From an uncultured Collinsella sp. (GTDB lineage Bacteria > Actinomycetota > Coriobacteriia > Coriobacteriales > Coriobacteriaceae), in NCBI GenBank assembly GCA_902464965.1, contig CABQLI010000069.1, positions 1 to 10,871 on the forward strand: a DNA stretch of 10,871 nt. The letters are read 5' to 3'. The translations under genes were made by a program, and so were the position numbers. Positions 1-4,933 of this stretch are shown in pieces (position 1 is the first letter of the stretch; the number at the start of each line of letters is the position of its first letter). The notes beneath the pieces were generated by a model. That model saw nothing but the letters and a program-made list of their open reading frames with translations. It was not told the DNA's origin and did no database searches.

Positions 1-1083
1 GACCTCAAACACGCCCTGCGTGAGCGTGCCGGTCTTGTCGAATACGACGGTCTTGGTCCGGGAGAGGGCCTCGAGGTAGTTGGAGCCCTTGATGAGGACG
101 CCCAGCTTGGACGCGCCGCCGATGCCGCCAAAGAAGCTGAGCGGGACGCTGATCACGAGCGCGCACGGGCAGCTGACGACCAGGAAGGTCAGGCCGCGCA
201 GAATCCAGTCGGACCAAGCGCCGGTGACCAAGCCGCCGCCGAGCGCGAGTACTGCGGCCGCGCCGGTGACGGCGGGCGTGTAGACGCGGGCGAAGCGCGT
301 GATGAAGTTTTCGGTGCGCGCCTTCTTTTCGCTGGCGTTTTCTACGAGCTCCAAGACGCGCGCGACGGTGGACTCGCCAAAGGGCTTGGTGGTGCGCACG
401 TGGATGAGGCCCGTCATGTTGATGCAGCCGCTGATGATATCGTCGCCGGACTTGGCGGGGCGGGGGACTGACTCGCCCGTGAGCGCGGCGGTGTCGAGCT
501 GGGTTTCGCCCTCGACGATGACGCCGTCGATAGGCACGCGCTCGCCGGGCTTGACCACGATCACGGTGCCCACGGCGATGTCATCGGGAAAGACCTGTTC
601 GAGCGTGCCGTCGGGCTGCTCGACGTTAGCGTAGTCGGGCGCGATGTCCATCATGGCGCTGATCGACTTGCGGCTCTTGCCCACGGCGTATGCCTGGAAC
701 AGCTCGCCGACCTGGTAGAACAGCATGACGGCGGCGCCTTCGGCCATGTGCGGGTCGGTATCGGGGAAGAACACCATGGCAAACGCGCCGATGGTTGCGA
801 CTGCCATAAGGAAACTCTCGTCGAAGGCCTTGCCGCGGCGGATGTTACTGAATGCCTTTTGCAGTACGTCGTAGCCGGCAATCAAAAACGGTACGAGGAA
901 CAGCACAAAGCTGGCGTAGATTTCGCCCGGGGTGCCGAATGCGGCGGCGAGGGTGCCAAGCTCATCGAGGGCGTACACCACGGCAAAAATGCCCAGCGCT
1001 ACCAGGATGCGGTTGCGCTTATGCTCGAGCGACTCTTTTTTCCTACGCTTCTTCTTTTTCTTTTTGGGGTCGGCAGTGGCCAT
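1..1083 (-). CDS. cadA: Zn/Cd-type P1B heavy-metal efflux ATPase (N-terminal 361 residues; 3' end beyond left edge)
   Basis: Heavy-metal-translocating P-type ATPase that would pump Zn2+/Cd2+ (possibly Pb2+) out across the cytoplasmic membrane using ATP. The visible 361 residues hold the actuator motif TGES (202-205), the membrane metal-binding CPC motif (C305-P306-C307, in SCPCALVIS) and the phosphorylation motif DKTGT (D349). The sequence after CPC (ISVPLSFF, then KGSNYLEAL) resembles CadA/ZntA rather than the copper pump CopA. Hydrophobic segments lie near 25-48, 57-72, 91-106, 113-130, 264-282 and 297-317. The N-terminus has no HMA domain; it starts with a lysine/arginine-rich stretch (residues 7-16), and the HMA domain is encoded separately just upstream. 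ATG at 1083 is preceded by a GGGAGG ribosome site (1093-1098). The ATP-binding domain and the last transmembrane helices lie outside the window, so the final metal ligands cannot be checked. Confidence 0.95.
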   Translation of the reverse strand, partial: MATADPKKKKKKRRKKESLEHKRNRILVALGIFAVVYALDELGTLAAAFGTPGEIYASFVLFLVPFLIAGYDVLQKAFSNIRRGKAFDESFLMAVATIGAFAMVFFPDTDPHMAEGAAVMLFYQVGELFQAYAVGKSRKSISAMMDIAPDYANVEQPDGTLEQVFPDDIAVGTVIVVKPGERVPIDGVIVEGETQLDTAALTGESVPRPAKSGDDIISGCINMTGLIHVRTTKPFGESTVARVLELVENASEKKARTENFITRFARVYTPAVTGAAAVLALGGGLVTGAWSDWILRGLTFLVVSCPCALVISVPLSFFGGIGGASKLGVLIKGSNYLEALSRTKTVVFDKTGTLTQGVFEV

Positions 1084-1103
1084 GACTTGTATCCTCCCAT
1101 TTG

Positions 1104-1131
1104 AATGTATGAACACTCGCTCATATAATTT
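1104..1131 (-). promoter_or_regulatory. Promoter with overlapping ArsR/SmtB-type operator in front of the ATPase gene
   Basis: The imperfect palindrome ATATGAGCGAGTGTTCATAC (minus strand, 1126-1107) resembles the inverted TGA-ACA/TGTTCA sites bound by ArsR/SmtB zinc repressors. It sits where the spacer of a promoter would be: a -10-like TACATT (1109-1104) and, 16 bases upstream, AAATTA (1131-1126), which is a poor -35. The offsets are identical to those of the consensus promoter-operator at 1878-1905, so the assignment leans on that parallel. It implies that the ATPase is transcribed separately from the repressor and HMA genes but under the same control. Confidence 0.6.
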
Positions 1132-1139
1132 CGCGAGCA

Positions 1140-1162
1140 AAGGCCGCGGCAAGCGCGGCCTT
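1140..1162 (-). terminator. GC-rich hairpin after the HMA gene
   Basis: A perfect 9-bp stem (AAGGCCGCG / CGCGGCCTT) with a 5-base loop lies 21 bases beyond the stop of the HMA gene and just upstream of the ATPase operator. On the minus strand it is followed only by TTTGCTC, so the U-tract is weak. It probably ends or attenuates the repressor-HMA transcript. A role in processing cannot be excluded. Confidence 0.5.
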
Positions 1163-1183
1163 GCAGGTTGGCGTAAACCTGGG

Positions 1184-1402
1184 CTAGAGAATGATCTCGC
1201 AGTCCGGCTCGGCGTCGGCCGTAAACTCAACAACGCGGTTGAGCACCTCGTCGAACTCAGCATCATCGGCCTCGAGCGTCAGCTTCTGGGTCATAAAGTT
1301 GACGGACACGGATTTGACGCCCTCGAGCTTGGCCAGCTCGTCCTGAAGCTCGCGCGCACAGTTGGCACAGTCGATCTCGTCGAGCTTGAACTGCTTTTTC
1401 AT
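1184..1402 (-). CDS. Free-standing HMA-domain metal-binding protein
   Basis: A 72-residue cytoplasmic protein of the heavy-metal-associated (HMA) fold. The metal-binding motif is DCANC (C12 and C15), followed by the usual ARELQDELAKLEGVKSVSVNF pattern. An aspartate before the first cysteine is typical of the N-terminal HMA domain of CadA/ZntA zinc/cadmium pumps rather than of copper chaperones such as CopZ. The protein therefore looks like the pump's N-terminal domain encoded as a separate gene. It may deliver metal to, or regulate, the ATPase encoded next. A third cysteine (C68) sits near the C-terminus. The start at 1402 is supported by an AAAGGA ribosome site (1410-1415). It lies 63 bases after the repressor gene with no visible promoter between them, so co-transcription with the repressor is likely. 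Metal identity is inferred. Confidence 0.88.
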   Translation of the reverse strand: MKKQFKLDEIDCANCARELQDELAKLEGVKSVSVNFMTQKLTLEADDAEFDEVLNRVVEFTADAEPDCEIIL

Positions 1403-1465
1403 GGTGGGTTCCTTTCTCTGTATTTGCGGCTTGGGTGCAGGCCGCGCAGGTACCGTGGTTGGTCG

Positions 1466-1831
1466 CTATTCGCAGATGTGGCTCATGCCTTGGTTGAGCA
1501 TGGTGTAGACGTGGTCGTCGGCGAGCGAGTATAGGATATTGCGCCCGTCGCGTCGGAATTTAACCAGGTGCGACTGCTTGAGTGTGCGCAGCTGGTGCGA
1601 CACCGCGGATTGCGAGGTTTCGGTCGCTTCGGCGATGTCTGCCACGCAGAGCTCGCGGCCCATGAGGGCATAGAGGATCTTGATGCGCGTGGTGTCGCTG
1701 AAGACCTTGAACAGGTCGGCGAGGTCGTAGAGAAGCTCCTCGTCGGGAAGGTCCTCGGGCGAGCAGGTGGTGGGAATCGCGGGTTCGGTGGCCTCGATGT
1801 CGGGTTTCGTTTCATCAACGCGGATGCTCAT
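1466..1831 (-). CDS. ArsR/SmtB-family zinc-responsive repressor
   Basis: A 121-residue winged helix-turn-helix repressor that would release DNA when it binds metal, thereby inducing the efflux genes downstream. The core FKVFSDTTRIKILYALMGRELCVADIAEATETSQSAVSHQLRTLKQSHLV is classic for the family, with the recognition helix near 72-86. The last helix carries D105, H107, H118 and E121, which match the spacing of the SmtB alpha-5 zinc ligands (D104/H106/H117/E120). The alpha-3N cadmium/lead site of CadC is incomplete: ELCVAD has a single cysteine (C62) where CadC has two. Zn2+ (also Co2+/Cd2+) is therefore the likely signal. ATG at 1831 has AAAGGA (1839-1844) at good spacing. Two operator-like palindromes lie directly upstream, so autoregulation is expected. 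The repressor is first in the transcript. Confidence 0.93.
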   Translation of the reverse strand: MSIRVDETKPDIEATEPAIPTTCSPEDLPDEELLYDLADLFKVFSDTTRIKILYALMGRELCVADIAEATETSQSAVSHQLRTLKQSHLVKFRRDGRNILYSLADDHVYTMLNQGMSHICE

Positions 1832-1845
1832 TGCAATATCCTTTC

Positions 1846-1865
1846 ATATGAACATGCGCTCATAT
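1846..1865 (-). promoter_or_regulatory. Second ArsR/SmtB-type operator, downstream of the transcription start
   Basis: ATATGAGCGCATGTTCATAT on the minus strand. Its two 10-base halves match at 7 of 10 positions when one is inverted, and the TATGA/TCATA arms are shared with the sites at 1881-1900 and 1107-1126. It lies between the predicted transcription start (about 1871) and the ribosome site (1839-1844) of the repressor gene. Its centre is 35 bases from the centre of the upstream site. Two sites around one start would suit tight or cooperative autorepression. Confidence 0.6.
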
Positions 1866-1877
1866 AACTTGCTTCCG

Positions 1878-1905
1878 ATTATATGAGTGTATGTTCATAT
1901 GTCAA
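1878..1905 (-). promoter_or_regulatory. Consensus sigma-70 promoter with operator in its spacer, for the repressor gene
   Basis: On the minus strand TTGACA (1905-1900) and TATAAT (1883-1878) are separated by 16 bases; both hexamers equal the sigma-70 consensus. The spacer is occupied by the imperfect palindrome ATATGAACATACACTCATAT (1900-1881). A bound repressor would exclude RNA polymerase, which fits a strong promoter held off until metal enters. The start of transcription would be near 1871. Confidence 0.8.
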
Positions 1906-2007
1906 TGACGTTCAGGTAATTCGTTGCACAAAATGATGGGGAATAGTGGACGAGATCCCGGAGTGAGCGGTTTTGATAGCCGATGCCGGGGTGGGTGCCC
2001 CTGAGCC

Positions 2008-2031
2008 GTGCAAAAATTGGAGTATTCTGCA
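2008..2031 (+). repeat. 24-base repeat, copy 1
   Basis: It begins GTGCAAAA, contains GAGTATTC and ends TGCA. It matches the reverse complement of 2197-2220 at 20 of 24 positions, the differences being in the middle and one near the end. The 3' end overlaps an 8-base inverted repeat paired with 1921-1928. The match is seen directly; the nature of the element is unknown. Confidence 0.6.
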
Positions 2032-2196
2032 ACGATAGGGGGTCCGTTAATTTATTGCAGGCCATATAATGCAGTTCAAGAGTTATCTTAGGGTGTTAAT
2101 CCGATGAGTTCTTCCTCAAATGTTGCCTAACGCTCTCACGCAAGAGTGATTTCGCTTCACATTTGGATCCACTCGAGGGTGATAGACACCCGGCTC

Positions 2197-2220
2197 TGCT
2201 GAATACTCGCAATTTTGCAC
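2197..2220 (-). repeat. 24-base repeat, copy 2 (inverted relative to copy 1)
   Basis: Read on the minus strand it begins GTGCAAAATTG, contains GAGTATTC and ends AGCA, pairing with copy 1 at 2008-2031. The two copies bracket 165 bases of non-coding DNA, and this copy lies 30 bases beyond the stop of the nuclease-like gene. A weaker resemblance (AATACTCAATTGCCGCAC, 3591-3608) on the far side of that gene could be a third, decayed copy. Confidence 0.6.
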
Positions 2221-2250
2221 GTCGCTAAGGTGCCCACCTTGTTAGCCGGT

Positions 2251-3441
2251 CTAGCTTCCGGCCCCGAAGATCCTGCCCTCGGGCGCGAAGCTGCTTGTTT
2301 GGTTGAGTGATGGGCTGTCGGGTTCGACAGTCTGCATGTCATCGATTGCCGGAGCCTCGTTAATCGTCGGATCGTCCAATGTGATGCCTTCGAGCATTGC
2401 TTTTTCGAGGTCGATTCGTTGGCGCTCTTCGGAATCCTGGCGAAGCTCCTCCTGGATTCGTTTCTTCTCCTCAATAAACCTTCTGAGTACAAACTGTCTC
2501 AGGTCTTCTTGCATGATTTGAAAGTCTTTTGGCAGACGCGAGGGGCGTATGCCCTCTTTTCGTTGGATCGCCTCCATGACCCTAACGAAAGCGCTGGCAT
2601 GCATAAAGGAATAACGACTGACGGTGATGATTCCGTATCCCATGGACGCAAGCGCATTCTTGCGTTCCTCATCGATGGCGCGGTCTTCTTCCGCGTCATG
2701 ATAAAAACCGTTGTATTCAATGTCTGTGCGAGATTTCTTTAGATACGCATCCATAAAGAACTTTTTGCGTCTCGTGAGATTCTTCGCTGCAGCGGTGACC
2801 TGCACCTCGTAATCGGTCTCAACTCCCTTAATACCAAGCCCTCCTTCGCTTTTGGGCAGCGTTAGCATCATGACAAAGGCCGTTTCCATAGGAGACCGGC
2901 ATCCGTCGCGCACACATTGGATCGCCTTTCGGGCAAGAGCCAGACCGTCGCATCTGGTAATGGAATTAAAGAACTGTTTTAATCTCTCGGTCGAGGTGAG
3001 CGCGAAACGCTCGGTATAGGAGGTGGAAGAGTCGGTTCCAAGGGAGTAAGCGCTGCACAGTTCAAAGTAGTACTCCACTAGTTCGCGAAAAGAAAGATAG
3101 GTGGCGGCCTGAAGTGCGCAAAGCTCAACGCCAACAACGAAGATGCCATCTTTGAGCTCTATAAAGCGTGTGTTTGAGAATCGTTTTGAAGATACGTGGC
3201 ATTGACAGTTCATTGCATAGCGCGCATTCCTGCGATCAAACACCATCACCTCGAGGGAATCATTTGCGTCGAGGGAAACATCATTTTTGGTGAGCCATTC
3301 TGCGGCTGCGTCAAGGAGCGTTCCGGTGGGACATGATCCGTAAATCGCGGCAGGACTACAGGACTCGATGCCTTTCGCAGACACCGAATGCGCGGCCTGG
3401 TAGACCGCTTTTGCAGTGGTATGTGACAATACGATACTCAT
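2251..3441 (-). CDS. Predicted nuclease-fold (DUF559/Vsr-like) protein of unknown function
   Basis: A 396-residue protein with a predicted restriction-endonuclease-like core at about 183-285. SPMETAF supplies E186, FFMDAY supplies D231, and TDIEYNGFYH supplies E242 in the position of the IExDG strand of DUF559 proteins. These are followed by the D..R...L...G pattern (D257-R260-L264-G268). The N-terminal part (about 1-150) recalls the AbiEi-like or regulator-like region that precedes such domains in other actinobacterial proteins, but this is weak. Residues about 308-350 are strongly charged and probably helical or coiled-coil; the last 50 residues look disordered. The classical ExK lysine is replaced (E242-Y-N), so catalysis is uncertain. 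It stands alone in an AT-richer segment: bases 2701-2760 hold 20 G+C of 60, against 50 of 60 at 3901-3960, which suggests acquired DNA. ATG at 3441 has no recognisable ribosome site; TATATAT lies just upstream. A later start is possible. Confidence 0.75.
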   Translation of the reverse strand: MSIVLSHTTAKAVYQAAHSVSAKGIESCSPAAIYGSCPTGTLLDAAAEWLTKNDVSLDANDSLEVMVFDRRNARYAMNCQCHVSSKRFSNTRFIELKDGIFVVGVELCALQAATYLSFRELVEYYFELCSAYSLGTDSSTSYTERFALTSTERLKQFFNSITRCDGLALARKAIQCVRDGCRSPMETAFVMMLTLPKSEGGLGIKGVETDYEVQVTAAAKNLTRRKKFFMDAYLKKSRTDIEYNGFYHDAEEDRAIDEERKNALASMGYGIITVSRYSFMHASAFVRVMEAIQRKEGIRPSRLPKDFQIMQEDLRQFVLRRFIEEKKRIQEELRQDSEERQRIDLEKAMLEGITLDDPTINEAPAIDDMQTVEPDSPSLNQTSSFAPEGRIFGAGS

Positions 3442-3616
3442 GATATATATCGTGTCAGCTAATGCCGTGTTGACGGCGCTGAGTGGAAAAGTCGTTTTAG
3501 AGGTCTAACCAAATGCTGTCCAAAAGCTTGACGCAATTATGAGTTGGTATGCCCTAAATAAAAGTTTTCGCAGCTTAGCTATAGCATATAAATACTCAAT
3601 TGCCGCACATTTGATA

Positions 3617-3653
3617 GTGATGCATCACCATCCGACAACGAATTACGTGTCGG
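3617..3653. promoter_or_regulatory. Two adjacent palindromes upstream of the nuclease-like gene
   Basis: GTGATGCATCAC (3617-3628) is a perfect 12-base palindrome. Three bases on, CCGACA and TGTCGG (3632-3637, 3648-3653) form a second inverted repeat around AATT. Both could be protein-binding sites or small hairpins. They lie about 180-210 bases upstream of the start at 3441. Their function is unknown. Confidence 0.35.
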
Positions 3654-3722
3654 GAATTGGCCGAAATCGTTCAAAATGAGGGTTCAGAATTTGTGATGGC
3701 TGATCTATCTGTGGAACGTAGG

Positions 3723-3758
3723 GCGGCCCCGCTGCGGGGTTTCCCGCTGCGAGGCCGC
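3723..3758. terminator. Long GC-rich hairpin downstream of the exonuclease gene
   Basis: Arms of 16 bases (GCGGCCCCGCTGCGGG and CCCGCTGCGAGGCCGC) pair at 14 of 16 positions around a GTTT loop. It lies about 35 bases beyond the exonuclease stop codon. Neither strand has a T-run after the stem, so it is an atypical intrinsic terminator. It could instead be a REP-like repeat or a transcript-stabilising end. Confidence 0.5.
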
Positions 3759-3792
3759 TTGTGATCTACGCCGGAGTTTGTCGTAGACGTTT

Positions 3793-4761
3793 CTACTTGG
3801 CAAACAGGTTCTTGAGGTTGAACTCGGCTTGGACGGTGCGAAGCATGAGGTCGGTGTCGTCCAGGCCCAGATGCTGCTCGCTGGCGTCGGCGGCGAGGGT
3901 GCCACGGCGGCGCGCCCAGTTCTCGAGCGCGGCGGGCGCGGACTCGCGGGGGAGCGAGCGCACGTCGGCGTCCAGGCTGCGGCAGATCTGGCGCGAGTCG
4001 ATGACGATGATCTTGCCGGCGCGGCGTGCCTCGGCGTAACCGTCCAGGTGGATCTTGAACCAACTGTCTTCGAACGCGGCGTTATGCGCCATGTACGGGT
4101 ACTTCTTCATAAGCTTGAGCAGCTGCTTCTGCAGTTCCTTGTTCTCGCGGAACGGCTTTTTGCCGTCGATGTCGTTCCAGGTGATGTGGTGGATATTCGA
4201 CAACGGCACATCCTCGCTGCGGTAGATGTCGGGCAGACCGCAGTAGTGTGCCTCGGCGTCATGCGGGACGGCGTCGCTGGTGAGCTCCATGATCTCCCAA
4301 CCCACGTTGATGATATAGCCGCGCTCGGGTGCACGGCCGGTGGTCTCGATGTCGATACCGAGCACGGTGCCCTGGATGGGCTTGCGGGCGTAGGCCACGC
4401 CGAGCGCGTCGCGGTCGCCGCGGATTTCGCGCATAACGGACGCGGCGGTGCGCTTTTGCATCTTGCCGATGGCGGCGCAGGTGTCGGCATCGGACAGGCC
4501 GCGCGAGAGCGTCGCGGGCGTCACGTTGCGCAGACGCGCCTCGCCAATCTGGTCGCACAGGTCGCGGTTGCGGTCGGCCAGGTCGCGCACGGTGGCAAAG
4601 TCGAAGCTGGGGTCGCCCTCGGCGGTAAAGTACTCGGTTTCGAGCACCTTAAGGGCCTCTTCGCCCTTCTGGCGCTCGGATTCCATGGCGCCGTGATCGC
4701 CATAGATAAACATGGGGATAAACGGCTGACGCTCGTATTCGAGTGCTTGTGAAACGTTCAT
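3793..4761 (-). CDS. DEDDh-family 3'-5' exonuclease (DnaQ/RNase T-like)
   Basis: A 322-residue protein with an exonuclease domain at about 132-315. Motif I is GIDIETTG (D137, E139), motif II is MAHNAAFED (H226-N227, D232) and motif III is HLGLDD (H297, D302). These are the residues that bind two metal ions in proofreading and RNase T-type exonucleases, so removal of 3' nucleotides from DNA or RNA is the expected activity. The first 130 residues are extra: they are charged and helical, with no domain recognised. No polymerase or BRCT domain is present. ATG at 4761 has AAGGAG at 4769-4774 with ideal spacing. The gene is transcribed alone, divergently from the exporter gene. Whether it acts in repair, RNA turnover or oligonucleotide degradation cannot be told from sequence. 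Confidence 0.88.
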   Translation of the reverse strand: MNVSQALEYERQPFIPMFIYGDHGAMESERQKGEEALKVLETEYFTAEGDPSFDFATVRDLADRNRDLCDQIGEARLRNVTPATLSRGLSDADTCAAIGKMQKRTAASVMREIRGDRDALGVAYARKPIQGTVLGIDIETTGRAPERGYIINVGWEIMELTSDAVPHDAEAHYCGLPDIYRSEDVPLSNIHHITWNDIDGKKPFRENKELQKQLLKLMKKYPYMAHNAAFEDSWFKIHLDGYAEARRAGKIIVIDSRQICRSLDADVRSLPRESAPAALENWARRRGTLAADASEQHLGLDDTDLMLRTVQAEFNLKNLFAK

Positions 4762-4843
4762 ATAACTGCTCCTTGGACGGGCCGCACCGCGCGGCTCGGG
4801 TTCATTGAGATGTGGCGAGATGATAGTTTACCATGGGCAACTA

Positions 4844-4871
4844 TTGGCATCGCGCCTAGGACAACTACAAT
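4844..4871 (+). promoter_or_regulatory. Likely sigma-70 promoter of the exporter gene
   Basis: TTGGCA (4844-4849) and TACAAT (4866-4871) are separated by 16 bases. This leaves a leader of about 55 bases before the start codon at 4934. A second TACAAT at 4896-4901 lies in a repeat of the same context but lacks a properly spaced -35. Confidence 0.5.
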
Positions 4872-4901
4872 ACCCTAGTTGACCGCTAGGACTTTTACAA
4901 T
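4855..4901 (+). repeat. Repeated CTAGGAC...TACAAT motif in the exporter leader
   Basis: CTAGGACAACTACAAT (4856-4871) and CTAGGACTTTTACAAT (4886-4901) match at 13 of 16 positions and are spaced 30 bases apart. Between them CCTAG (4874-4878) forms an inverted pair with CTAGG (4886-4890), and CCTAGG at 4855-4860 is itself palindromic. The arrangement suggests operator half-sites for a regulator of the exporter, possibly a metal sensor. No known box is matched with confidence. The CTAGGAC heptamer recurs at 6049-6055, just after the exporter gene. Confidence 0.45.
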
Positions 4902-4933
4902 GCTGCCGAAAGACACGAAAGGTTCCATCCGTC

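Larger units (their letters stand above)
1906..2250. other. Gene-free, AT-richer intergenic stretch with inverted repeats
   Basis: About 345 bases with no plausible coding sequence on either strand. It contains the two inverted copies of a diverged 24-base repeat (listed separately), an 8-base inverted repeat TCGTTGCA (1921-1928) / TGCAACGA (2028-2035), and a small palindrome AAGGTG-CC-CACCTT (2227-2240) just beyond the stop of the nuclease-like gene, possibly a weak terminator for it. It may be the edge of an inserted segment or the remnant of a mobile element. Confidence 0.6.
3442..3792. other. Gene-free intergenic stretch with palindromes and a GC-rich hairpin
   Basis: About 350 bases between the start of the nuclease-like gene and the end of the exonuclease gene, with no credible coding sequence. 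The left two thirds are AT-rich and should hold the promoter of the nuclease-like gene, though no clear -35/-10 pair stands out. The palindromes at 3617-3628 and 3632-3653 and the hairpin at 3723-3758 are listed separately. A smaller hairpin, TCTACG / CGTAGA (3765-3770 and 3782-3787), lies between the exonuclease stop and the large hairpin. Confidence 0.6.

Noticed and set aside
1906..2250. tRNA or small RNA gene in the gene-free stretch
   Set aside because: No cloverleaf, T-loop consensus or strong promoter-terminator pair could be found by eye.
2157..2492. 111-residue minus strand frame overlapping the 3' end of the nuclease-like gene
   Set aside because: It is in a different frame of the 396-residue gene, rich in Ser/Arg, with no motif or ribosome site.
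3829..4752. 307-residue open frame on the + strand opposite the exonuclease gene
   Set aside because: It mirrors a gene with intact DEDDh motifs, its product is low-complexity Gly/Ala/Val/His, and no ribosome site or family signature is seen; high GC makes such antisense frames common.
4762..4933. Manganese (yybP-ykoY type) riboswitch in front of the exporter gene
   Set aside because: The leader is short and I found neither the conserved loop sequences nor a long paired stem; direct repeats explain the structure better.
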